Shown in pieces: positions 16,099-24,351 of a stretch of 64,000 nt of DNA (positions within the stretch are counted from its first letter, which is position 1; each line of letters begins with the position of its first letter). Both the position numbers and the translations under genes were made by a program. Source of the DNA: Flavobacteriaceae bacterium UBA1903 (GTDB lineage Bacteria > Bacteroidota > Bacteroidia > Flavobacteriales > Flavobacteriaceae); the NCBI GenBank assembly GCA_002337605.1, contig DDGL01000007.1, positions 186,001-250,000 of the forward strand. Direction: 5' to 3'. Below the pieces are notes generated by a model that was not told the origin of the DNA, made no database searches, and was given only the letters and a program-made list of their open reading frames with translations.

Positions 16099-16461
16099 TT
16101 ACGCGACCTCAGATTTTAAGCTCCATTTATAGAATAAGATCCCTAATCTGCCTAGTACAAATGAAAACAACCCAAACGTGATCGTTAACAACGAAACTTT
16201 TAATCCTGCCGCAAAAAGGTCTGGTCTTGTTTCACCAAGCGCTTGTGCCATATCGAACAGTTGTATGATCCCTAAAATGGAGCCCAAACACCCAATAACC
16301 AGTGCCAATAAACTTGAGTCTACGGCTAAGCCAATCATTTTTTTGGAAAGTATTTCGTCTTTAGATCTGCTTAAAAAAGCTTTTACAATAAAAAATAATG
16401 ACAGTAGCAGTAACACTAAAATAATATACATTACGGGTCCGCCTTCGTTTAATAAGCTCAT
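16099..16461 (-). CDS. Short MotA/TolQ/ExbB-type proton channel protein
   Basis: 120 residues with three hydrophobic segments. The GSILGIIQLFDMAQALGETRPDLFAAGLKVSLLTITFGLFSF stretch is the conserved ExbB/TolQ channel region, which energises transport from the proton gradient. It is only about half the usual size because the N-terminal helix and large cytoplasmic loop are short, and there is no ExbD/TolR partner beside it. The neighbouring LytS/LytTR pair may regulate it, but that is only a guess from proximity. Confidence 0.75.
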   Translation of the reverse strand: MSLLNEGGPVMYIILVLLLLSLFFIVKAFLSRSKDEILSKKMIGLAVDSSLLALVIGCLGSILGIIQLFDMAQALGETRPDLFAAGLKVSLLTITFGLFSFVLGRLGILFYKWSLKSEVA

Positions 16462-16622
16462 AGTTAAAAGTTTTAAAGTTTATAATGGTTCAAACATAAG
16501 ATGAAAATTGCTTTAAAAATTAGTTATGCGACTAACGACCATTTAAAGGTGCGTTTCGACAGCACTGTTAAAACTCCAACTAAACCTGTCATTCATCTAT
16601 AAAAAAGTAACAGCAACAAAAA

Positions 16623-17717
16623 ATGCGCTATTATTGTAGCAGTATAGCATTAAAAGTGAAGACAGATCTACACATACTAAAATCTCTAAAACGTACACTA
16701 CGCCATATTGTATTTTGGTGTTTTATAGTAGTATTCTTCACCTCTATTTTTGGAGTTGGTAACACTATGGATATAAATGTTGTTTACTTCTCGCTCTTTC
16801 TAATGCCTGTAACCATTGGCGCTACGTATGTTTCTATATACACGTTACTCCCCGATTATTTAATTACTAAACGGTACGTTTTATTTGGGCTTTATAGTAG
16901 TTACACGGTAATTATTTTAGTTTTTGGAGCTCTTTTCTCCATCTTTTTTGCATTGGCATTTCTGACAGATTTTAAATTTGAAAAAATGACCGTTTTAAGT
17001 AAAAGCAGCGTTTTTATAATTACCAGTATTTGTTTGGTGGTGATTGTTGTGAGTGCTTTTAAGTTATTAAAATTAAATTTAAAACAGTCTAAAAATAACG
17101 CTGCGTTAGAAGCACAGATCTTAGAAGCGCAATTAAAATTAAAAGAACAAGAACTGAAGTATCTCAAAATGCAGATCCATCCGCATTTTTTGTTTAATAC
17201 GCTCAATACTATGTATGGTCTGGCATTGAAAAAAGCAGAACAAACACCAGATATGATCTTAAAGCTTTCTAATTTACTGGATTATTTGTTGTATGAAACC
17301 GAAAAACCGTTAGTTCCTATTTCCGAAGAAATTGGGCATATTGAAGATTACATCGCACTGGAGAAGATGCGATTTAATGATACTTTGCATGTAACGATGG
17401 TTGTGGAACTAGCATCCCAGAATACGACCATTGCTCCTATGCTGTTACTTCCGTTCATTGAAAATAGCTTTAAACATGGCAGCATCCAAAAGGGTATTTT
17501 ACAAATTTATATTGAAATTAAAGAAGATCTGGGGGTGGTACATTTCCGAATAAAAAATTCTAATGCTGTTGATACTTATTCTCAGGGTGGTATTGGGCTG
17601 GAAAATATCAAGAAACGATTGGAGCTATTGTACCCAAATAAATACAAATTATCTATAGATACTAATGACAATGATTTTGAGGTATATCTACAACTAAAAA
17701 CTACACCGAATGCCTAA
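16623..17717 (+). CDS. LytS-type membrane sensor histidine kinase
   Basis: 364 residues. Four predicted transmembrane helices (about 28-146), a coiled-coil linker (155-182) and a His_kinase domain with KMQIHPHFLFNTLNTM (phosphoacceptor His188). An N-box follows (LLPFIENSFKHG) and a G-box (GGIGLENIKKRLELLY), the standard Bacteroidota partner of LytTR regulators. The stop overlaps the regulator's start by 8 bp, so they are translationally coupled. The first in-frame ATG is used; nothing better lies nearby. Confidence 0.9.
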   Translation: MRYYCSSIALKVKTDLHILKSLKRTLRHIVFWCFIVVFFTSIFGVGNTMDINVVYFSLFLMPVTIGATYVSIYTLLPDYLITKRYVLFGLYSSYTVIILVFGALFSIFFALAFLTDFKFEKMTVLSKSSVFIITSICLVVIVVSAFKLLKLNLKQSKNNAALEAQILEAQLKLKEQELKYLKMQIHPHFLFNTLNTMYGLALKKAEQTPDMILKLSNLLDYLLYETEKPLVPISEEIGHIEDYIALEKMRFNDTLHVTMVVELASQNTTIAPMLLLPFIENSFKHGSIQKGILQIYIEIKEDLGVVHFRIKNSNAVDTYSQGGIGLENIKKRLELLYPNKYKLSIDTNDNDFEVYLQLKTTPNA

Positions 17718-18426
17718 AAGCCAACCTATTTCTTGTTTGATCGTTGATGATGAAGCGATCGCCAGAGAGATCATTGAAACACATGTATCAAAGTTAGAAA
17801 ATGTGCATGTTGTGGCAAGTTGTAGTAATGCGATCGATGCTTTTAATCATATTAGTAACCAACAAATCGATGTCGTATTTCTGGATATTAATATGCCTGA
17901 AATTTCTGGGATTTCGTTTGCAAAATCCATTAATACCGATATTAAAGTCATTTTTACGACTGCCTATAGAGACTATGCTGTAGCCGGTTTTGAACTCAAA
18001 GCGGTTGATTATTTGCTCAAGCCAATTTCTTTTGAACGTTTAAAAAAAGCATTAGATACGTATGTTGATATCTATGGAAATTTAAAAGAAACAGCCACTT
18101 CGAGCCTTGAAGTTTCAGATTTTATGTTTGTACGCTCCGATCGCAAGATGATCAAAATAGATTATGATGCTATTATTTATATTGAAAGCTATAGTGATTA
18201 CTTAAAAATTCATGTAAAAAACAACACCATTGTTACACGAGAAACAATAACTGCCATTGAAGCAAAACTCCCAAAACAACAATTTTTAAGAATTCACCGA
18301 TCCTATATCATCGCTATACGTTACATTCAATCATTTACGAATGAACATATTACCGTTAACAACCAAGCACTCCCAATTAGTAGAACCTACAAGAAAGACG
18401 TTTTGCAGTTTCTCGAAAATTTTTGA
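17710..18426 (+). CDS. LytTR-family response regulator
   Basis: 238 residues. Receiver domain with acidic pair Asp13/Asp14 and phosphoacceptor Asp59 (VVFLDINMP), then a LytTR DNA-binding domain from about residue 135 (FVRSDRKMIKIDYDAIIYIE and FLRIHRSYIIAIRYIQSF). It works with the kinase just upstream. The last 55 codons have a diverged second copy at 28852-29019, showing that a paralogue once existed here or arrived by recombination. Confidence 0.92.
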   Translation: MPKSQPISCLIVDDEAIAREIIETHVSKLENVHVVASCSNAIDAFNHISNQQIDVVFLDINMPEISGISFAKSINTDIKVIFTTAYRDYAVAGFELKAVDYLLKPISFERLKKALDTYVDIYGNLKETATSSLEVSDFMFVRSDRKMIKIDYDAIIYIESYSDYLKIHVKNNTIVTRETITAIEAKLPKQQFLRIHRSYIIAIRYIQSFTNEHITVNNQALPISRTYKKDVLQFLENF

Positions 18427-18441
18427 TATGATGTAAGCCGT

Positions 18442-19437
18442 CTATAACGAATGGACATGCAGCGCCAAATCAATCAATTTTGCTGAATAGCCATATTCAT
18501 TATCGTACCAAGCAATCAATTTAAAAAAGTTCTTATTAAGTGCAATACCTGCTTCTGCATCAAAATTACAAGTATGTACATCACTTCGAAAATCCATTGA
18601 TACTACGGGAGCATCGGTAAACGACACAATTCCTTTGTAAGCATCTTTTGCAGCATCTTTAAATAGCTGTTTCACTTCAGCTTCTGTAGCAGCTTTTTGA
18701 GTTCGAACCGTTAAGTCAACAACAGATACATCAACAGTAGGTACTCTAAAGGCCATCCCTGTAAGTTTGCCTTTTAATGCGGGAATTACTTTGGTAACGG
18801 CAACGGCTGCACCTGTGGAAGAAGGAATGATATTAGCCAGGCCACTCCTGCCTAACCTATAATTTTTTCGAGAAGGTTGATCTACCGTAGTTTGTGTAGC
18901 CGTAAGAGCATGTACTGTGGTCATTAAGCCTTCTACTATTCCCAAATTATCATGAATTATTTTCGCCATGGGTGCCAAGCAATTTGTGGTGCAGCTAGCG
19001 TTACTTACAATCGTATCTGTAGTGGTGACGTCATGATGATTCACACCCATTACGAACATTGGTGCCGACTTGGATGGTGCAGAAATCACTACCTTTTTAG
19101 CTCCTGCCTTTAGGTGTGCATTTGCGGTGTCGAGTTCAGTAAAGATTCCTGTACATTCCAGTACTACATCAACTGATAAATCCCCCCATGGAAGATTACC
19201 GGGATCTCGTTCTGCTGATACATGTATAACAGAATCATTCACAATGAGTTTTCCATCTTCAACGGCAACGTTCTCTGGAAATTTCCCATGTACCGAATCA
19301 TATTGTAATAAGTAAGCAAGGTGATCTACATCTAACAGATCATTGATGGCTACTACCTGAATGTTTTTATTTTGAGCGGCAATTCTGAACGCGATCCTCC
19401 CGATGCGGCCAAAGCCGTTTATTGCAATTTTAAGCAT
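18442..19437 (-). CDS. gap: Glyceraldehyde-3-phosphate dehydrogenase, NAD type
   Basis: 331 residues, full length. NGFGRIGRIAF forms the Rossmann loop, Asp33 (INDL) predicts NAD preference, and SNASCTTNCLAPMAK contains the catalytic Cys149. It converts glyceraldehyde 3-phosphate to 1,3-bisphosphoglycerate in lower glycolysis. It is the last gene of the sugar operon, 22 bp after pfkA. The genome probably carries another, housekeeping gap gene elsewhere (inference), making this the inducible copy. Confidence 0.93.
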   Translation of the reverse strand: MLKIAINGFGRIGRIAFRIAAQNKNIQVVAINDLLDVDHLAYLLQYDSVHGKFPENVAVEDGKLIVNDSVIHVSAERDPGNLPWGDLSVDVVLECTGIFTELDTANAHLKAGAKKVVISAPSKSAPMFVMGVNHHDVTTTDTIVSNASCTTNCLAPMAKIIHDNLGIVEGLMTTVHALTATQTTVDQPSRKNYRLGRSGLANIIPSSTGAAVAVTKVIPALKGKLTGMAFRVPTVDVSVVDLTVRTQKAATEAEVKQLFKDAAKDAYKGIVSFTDAPVVSMDFRSDVHTCNFDAEAGIALNKNFFKLIAWYDNEYGYSAKLIDLALHVHSL

Positions 19438-19459
19438 ATGTGATTTTTTTTAGTTTATT

Positions 19460-20434
19460 TTATATTGAAGTTATGTCTGCTACGCGTAATAAACTTTCGT
19501 CTATTTTGTGGCCACCTCGTAATACTTCCCGAAGTGGAACAGAAACTATTTGGTTATGGTTAATACCCATCATATTATTGTATTCACCATTTAATAATGT
19601 GTCTACAGCAGCAACCCCTAGCCTACTTGCCAATACCCGGTCATAACAACTAGGCGCGCCTCCTCTTTGAATGTGCCCTAAGACAGTTACTTTACACTCG
19701 TATTCTTCCAAGTGTTCACGTATGTATTCGGCAAGTCCTAAAATATTTTTCCCTATTTGATCTCCTTCTGCTACTACCACAATACTGGAGGATTTTCCTG
19801 ACGCTTTACTACGCTTTAGTGAGGCTATTAATCGCTCTCTTCCCATATCCTGTTCAGGAATTAATATTTCTTCAGCACCTGCGCCAACACCTGCGTTGAG
19901 AGCTATGTCGCCAGCATCTCTTCCCATCACCTCGACTAAAAAAAGGCGGTTATGTGAGATAGCAGTATCTCTAATTTTATCGATAGCATTTACCACAGTA
20001 TTTAGGGCCGTGTCGTATCCAATGGTGAAATCGGTACCATTTATATCATTATCTATAGTGCCTGGTATACCTACCACTGGAAAATTAAACTCTCCATGAA
20101 ATATCAACGCTCCAGTGAATGTACCATCGCCACCAATCACTACAAGGGCGTCTATAGCGTTGTTTTTTAAATTATTGAATGCTTTTTGTCGTCCCTCTTT
20201 AGTATGGAATGCTTTAGAACGTGCCGATTTTAAGAACGTACCGCCACGATTAATAATGTTTTTAACCGAACGGGCATCAAGGGGTTCAAAATCTCCTTCA
20301 ATCAGCCCTTCATAACCTCTATAAATGCCTATGCAATCTAATTTATGATATGCACAAGCGCGTACCACAGCCCTAATGGCTGCATTCATTCCTGGAGCGT
20401 CTCCTCCACTTGTTAAAACTCCTATTTTTTTCAT
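19460..20434 (-). CDS. pfkA: ATP-dependent 6-phosphofructokinase
   Basis: 324 residues. TSGGDAPGMNAAIRAVVR, VIGGDGTFTGA and the substrate loop PGTIDNDINGTDFTIGYDTA are the PfkA hallmarks. The Gly in GGDGT favours ATP over pyrophosphate, where the equivalent position is usually Asp. It turns fructose 6-phosphate, the product of the sugar kinase upstream, into fructose 1,6-bisphosphate. It lies 38 bp after the kinase gene in the same operon. Confidence 0.93.
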   Translation of the reverse strand: MKKIGVLTSGGDAPGMNAAIRAVVRACAYHKLDCIGIYRGYEGLIEGDFEPLDARSVKNIINRGGTFLKSARSKAFHTKEGRQKAFNNLKNNAIDALVVIGGDGTFTGALIFHGEFNFPVVGIPGTIDNDINGTDFTIGYDTALNTVVNAIDKIRDTAISHNRLFLVEVMGRDAGDIALNAGVGAGAEEILIPEQDMGRERLIASLKRSKASGKSSSIVVVAEGDQIGKNILGLAEYIREHLEEYECKVTVLGHIQRGGAPSCYDRVLASRLGVAAVDTLLNGEYNNMMGINHNQIVSVPLREVLRGGHKIDESLLRVADITSI

Positions 20435-20472
20435 TTGAAATTTTAATTATAAAATGAATTTTTCCTTACCTA

Positions 20473-21411
20473 CTAATTATTTTGTGAATTTAGTAACTGA
20501 CTTATCACATTGATATTGTTAGGTAGCCTTCCTACGTGTTGCAATTTTAATGCAGCTAGTTTAAGTGCAATTTCCAGACAGGATTGAAGCGGTTTTTCAA
20601 TGACATAAGAATACAGAAAGCCACTCCAAAAAGCATCTCCAGCACCGGTAGCGTCCATTACTTCATTAATTTTCTCTGCGGGTAATACAATGGTGTTTTT
20701 TCCTTCTTCTGATAATTTTACACCGTTAGCACCTAACGTCAGACAAACAATCTGGGATCCGTGCTTATGAAAATAATTGAAAATTTCTTCGTGTGGCATA
20801 TTTTTATCAAAGTAGCGTTTCATATCATCTTCACTTACCTTTATCAATGGATTGAATTTACAATAGGCCTCAATGGTTTGTTTAGCCTCTTCCCTATCAT
20901 TCCATATTTTTTGCGAATAATTAATGTCTATGCTTAATTTACAACCCAAATTATAAGCTTCTTCTGCCTTTTCTAAAATAGTAGCTCTCGCTGGATTTTT
21001 ACTTAGTGCAAAACATGTGGTGTGAAAGATTTTTAATCCCTTTAGTATTTCAGAAGGGAATTGCTCTCTAATGATTTGACTATCTGAAGCTCTATATGGA
21101 ATAAAATCTGGCGTATCAGTCGCTCTAGAAATAAATATGGTACTAGTAGGTAAGTTTGCTTCTCTTCTAACAAATGTTGTGTCTATATTAATTTCACTAA
21201 CCCGATGTAGAATATAATCTCCCAAACCATCATTACCAACAGTGGCTATAAGTCTAGGGTGTAAACCCAATCTTGCTAGATTCATGGCAACGTTTGTTAC
21301 AGAACCACCAAGGTACCTATGATAGTCGCGGGTATCCCTGATGGAAGTATTTTTCTCGTGGCCGATAAAATCAACCAGTGCTTCCCCCACACAAATAATA
21401 TCGTTCTTCAT
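20473..21411 (-). CDS. PfkB-family sugar kinase, probable fructokinase
   Basis: 312 residues of the PfkB/ribokinase fold. The N-terminal CVGEALVDFIG and GGSVTNVAMNLARLG motifs bind sugar, and DATGAGDAFWSGFLYSY contains the catalytic Asp and anion hole. The GEALVDFIG start matches bacterial fructokinases. Context supports it: sugar importer and invertase-like glycosidase upstream, pfkA downstream. Phosphorylation of free fructose to fructose 6-phosphate is inferred. Confidence 0.82.
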   Translation of the reverse strand: MKNDIICVGEALVDFIGHEKNTSIRDTRDYHRYLGGSVTNVAMNLARLGLHPRLIATVGNDGLGDYILHRVSEINIDTTFVRREANLPTSTIFISRATDTPDFIPYRASDSQIIREQFPSEILKGLKIFHTTCFALSKNPARATILEKAEEAYNLGCKLSIDINYSQKIWNDREEAKQTIEAYCKFNPLIKVSEDDMKRYFDKNMPHEEIFNYFHKHGSQIVCLTLGANGVKLSEEGKNTIVLPAEKINEVMDATGAGDAFWSGFLYSYVIEKPLQSCLEIALKLAALKLQHVGRLPNNINVISQLLNSQNN

Positions 21412-21418
21412 AGCTTTG

Positions 21419-22591
21419 TTATATTAATAGCCGTTTACCTCTATTGTACTGCGTTGCCAATATCTGACCTGCTGCACTCCAGGTACAAAGTTTAACTCCA
21501 TTTGGTGTTCCCTTTTTTGTGTTGAAATTTTCGTAAAAACCATAATCTTCTTTTACATTCAACATTTCAATAGCTGCGATGATTTCTTCTAAGGCATCAG
21601 GTAATTTTTCTGAAATAGCCATTCCATAAAATCCGTTTACCATCTGCCATGTGCCGCCGTTATGGAATTCGTAGGGATAGTTCCTAAACTCATATTTGCA
21701 GTTGTGTTCCAATAGCTTCCAATCTTCGTCATTCTGAAAAATAGGTTTCCAGAAGGCTGGTAATAACTGTAACTTTAAAGATTTCCGAAGTTCTTCGGCA
21801 TACATGATTTGATTTTCTCTAAATGATGCATCTCCTAATTCTAGAAGAATCGCTATAGAATTTCCGAAGGCATCAAACATGGTTTGATAGCCTGACGGAT
21901 TTATAGATGCCATCCAGTATGGCTTATTATTTAGCGATTTATAGGCCCTGGGATGGTATGGATGTAAGTTTTTTCCTTTTGTGTAATTAGCCTCTATAAT
22001 TGTTTTAATAGCCTTAATTTTTTCTGAAACGTCTGTAGAAGGTTGTATGGCTTGGTAACAGCGTAATGCCCATAAGCGAAGCACTTGGTCATAAAAAATA
22101 TGCCCTTCGGTAATATACTCATCTGCCCAATTTCCAGACCTGGGTACATATATGAGATGGTTGTTGTTGAATTCCCAGGCTTGCAAAAGTTGAAATCCTT
22201 TCTCTATATTGGTTTTCATTTCGGTAAAAAACTCCGTGTCATTTGTGCTCCACGTATAATTACAAACCCCAACAATAAACCAGGAAATAGTGTCTACCCT
22301 ACCTGCAAGTCCGCCAAAACTCACCTCTGTTTCTTCATTTTCTTTAAAATATACATTGGAAGGAATATGTCCCAGTTCATGTTGATGATTTGCGAGTGTG
22401 GTTAAGGTGTTTTTAAAATTTTGCACCAACTTTTCGTCCTCATCTAATAGTGCAGCCAAGCCACAGATAACACCATCCCGAGCCCAAATACGCTTGTAGT
22501 TCGAAACAGATTCTGCGCTCGCTAAAAACCCATTTTCACTACTAGCTGTGTGCAATAATTCTATTGCTTTATTGTAAATGATTGACTTCAT
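21419..22591 (-). CDS. Alpha/alpha-barrel glycosidase, invertase-like (GH100/GDE-type)
   Basis: 390 residues without a signal peptide, so cytoplasmic. Motifs such as YKRIWARDGVICGLAALL, FGGLAGRVDTISWFIVGV and YEFHNGGTWQMVNGFYGMAI belong to (alpha/alpha)6-barrel glycosidases of the amylo-1,6-glucosidase and alkaline/neutral-invertase (GH100) group. With an importer and a fructokinase on either side, cleavage of sucrose inside the cell is the best guess. Glucosylglycerate-type substrates are an alternative. Seven bases separate it from the kinase gene. Confidence 0.7.
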   Translation of the reverse strand: MKSIIYNKAIELLHTASSENGFLASAESVSNYKRIWARDGVICGLAALLDEDEKLVQNFKNTLTTLANHQHELGHIPSNVYFKENEETEVSFGGLAGRVDTISWFIVGVCNYTWSTNDTEFFTEMKTNIEKGFQLLQAWEFNNNHLIYVPRSGNWADEYITEGHIFYDQVLRLWALRCYQAIQPSTDVSEKIKAIKTIIEANYTKGKNLHPYHPRAYKSLNNKPYWMASINPSGYQTMFDAFGNSIAILLELGDASFRENQIMYAEELRKSLKLQLLPAFWKPIFQNDEDWKLLEHNCKYEFRNYPYEFHNGGTWQMVNGFYGMAISEKLPDALEEIIAAIEMLNVKEDYGFYENFNTKKGTPNGVKLCTWSAAGQILATQYNRGKRLLI

Positions 22592-22592
22592 T

Positions 22593-23906
22593 TTATTTAA
22601 GTACTTCGTATTTCTTATTCACTTTTATGAGCATTGTACAGAACGCTGCTATTATCAGTAATACACCGGCAAACGTGATTGCATTTCTAGGGTCGTTATC
22701 TAAAAAGGTTCTAAGAACGAAACCAAAGGACAGGTTTTGGAATATCATAGGTAAAACAATCATCATATTGATTATTCCCATATATACGCCATAGCGTTCT
22801 TTTGGAATGTCTTCAACCACCATTAGATATGGAATTCCCATCATACTTGCCCAACCAATTCCAAAACCGGTAATAGCAAAAAAGAGCAACCCTTGTGTTT
22901 CAATTTGTGGAAATGCTAAAAACCCAATAGCCGCTAGAAGTAAACATACAATATGTACTTTTTTAGCGCTATATTTTTTAGCAAAACCTACCAATGCAAA
23001 TGCCACTAAGAATGTAACAACATTATACCAACCATTCACCAAACCTGTCCAACTCACAGCTTGCTCATAGGCTTCTGGATTGCTCGCTGGGGTTGCGTTA
23101 TATACTGACAATGCTACACTTTTTGAAGAATTTTGCCAGTAACAAAACAACGCGTACCATTGAAATAGATACACCAAGGCCAATTGCCACATTACCTTCG
23201 GCATATCTTTGATTGCCGAAAATATTTCAATAAGCGGATGAAACAGCCCTCTTTTCTCAGCTTTCAAAGCTGCTAGTTCTTCTGGAGTTGGAGGAATTTC
23301 TTTAGTAGTTTTCATACTCCAAAGAATGGATCCTATAGAACAAATTGCACCTAAGAAAAAAGATGCATATACCCAGGTTGGTAAAGATCCTGTGGTACCC
23401 AAAAAGATCAAAGGAAATATGAACAATGAAACATTTGCTAATGTTTGCCCAAACCCAGTAAAAAAGCTTTGCATTTGAAAACCAATAGGGTGCTGGTCTT
23501 TATCTAATTTATCTGCAATAAAAGCGCGATAAGGCTCCATAGCTGTGTTGTTACCTGCATCGAGAATCCATAATAAACCTGCTGCCATCCATAACGAACT
23601 ACTAAATGGAAAGGCCAGTAATGCCAAGCTGCACAAAATAGCCCCAACTAAGAAATAAGGCTTTCTTCTTCCCAACCAGGGCACCCAGGTTTTATCACTT
23701 AGGGCACCTACCAAAGGTTGTACTAATAAACCTGTAACCGGACCTGCAAGATGCAAGATTGGTATCTGGTCTGCACTCGCACCTAAAAAATCGTAAATAG
23801 GTGTTACTGCACTTTGTTGTAAACCAAAACTGTATTGAATCCCGAAAAATCCAACATTCATATTCAGTATTTGCCAAAAGCTTAACTTAGGTTTTTTTAG
23901 CATCAC
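22593..23906 (-). CDS. SLC45/sucrose-type MFS sugar transporter
   Basis: 437 residues with twelve predicted membrane helices. The N-terminal helix (FFGIQYSFGLQQSAVTPIYDFLGA), LVQPLVGALSDKTWVPWLGRRKPYF and DAGNNTAMEPYRAFIAD match the SLC45/GPH-like proton symporters for sucrose and maltose. It would carry the disaccharide across the inner membrane. One base separates it from the glycosidase gene, and it lies directly after the glutaredoxin gene. Start at ATG 23906; the adjacent second Met is equally possible. Confidence 0.85.
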   Translation of the reverse strand: MMLKKPKLSFWQILNMNVGFFGIQYSFGLQQSAVTPIYDFLGASADQIPILHLAGPVTGLLVQPLVGALSDKTWVPWLGRRKPYFLVGAILCSLALLAFPFSSSLWMAAGLLWILDAGNNTAMEPYRAFIADKLDKDQHPIGFQMQSFFTGFGQTLANVSLFIFPLIFLGTTGSLPTWVYASFFLGAICSIGSILWSMKTTKEIPPTPEELAALKAEKRGLFHPLIEIFSAIKDMPKVMWQLALVYLFQWYALFCYWQNSSKSVALSVYNATPASNPEAYEQAVSWTGLVNGWYNVVTFLVAFALVGFAKKYSAKKVHIVCLLLAAIGFLAFPQIETQGLLFFAITGFGIGWASMMGIPYLMVVEDIPKERYGVYMGIINMMIVLPMIFQNLSFGFVLRTFLDNDPRNAITFAGVLLIIAAFCTMLIKVNKKYEVLK

Positions 23907-24254
23907 CTACTTTTTTTGAATTAATAATGTAAGAAAAGTGTCAAAGTCTTGATTGTTTATGAATACCTTTCCTGAGTGGTCAACTACAGGTAAGGAAACA
24001 TTTGAAGTGGAGAGACCATTTTCTTTCATTTTATATAACATTTCCTGTAACCTGATTTCGTCTTTATCTATGTCATAGTAAACGAAAGCAATATTATGGT
24101 CTTTTAAATAGGCTTTGGTTTCTAAACAATAATGACAAGTATCACTACCGTAAATAATTAAATTCGGTGTATTAGAAGTAGTATTATTACTTTCAAAACT
24201 TTGGCCAGAAGCCATACTTGTAACACATAGAAAAAAGATATACAGAAGTTTCAT
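23907..24254 (-). CDS. Secreted glutaredoxin-like protein
   Basis: 115 residues. A signal peptide (MKLLYIFFLCVTSMASGQ), then a glutaredoxin fold with the redox pair Cys-His-Tyr-Cys (YGSDTCHYCLETKAYL), the cis-Pro (SLPVVDHSGKVF) and a short C-terminal helix. The protein is predicted to act in the periplasm. Its place between TonB receptor and transporter, and abutting the transporter start, shows it belongs to the sugar operon, though its use there is unknown. Confidence 0.82.
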   Translation of the reverse strand: MKLLYIFFLCVTSMASGQSFESNNTTSNTPNLIIYGSDTCHYCLETKAYLKDHNIAFVYYDIDKDEIRLQEMLYKMKENGLSTSNVSLPVVDHSGKVFINNQDFDTFLTLLIQKK

Positions 24255-24351
24255 GTTTAAAAATTTAATTAAAAAGAGCCAATGAAGTGTTATTCTAGCA
24301 TTGACTCTTTTAACATTAACACTAAATCAGTGTGGCTAATACTCTTTCCTA

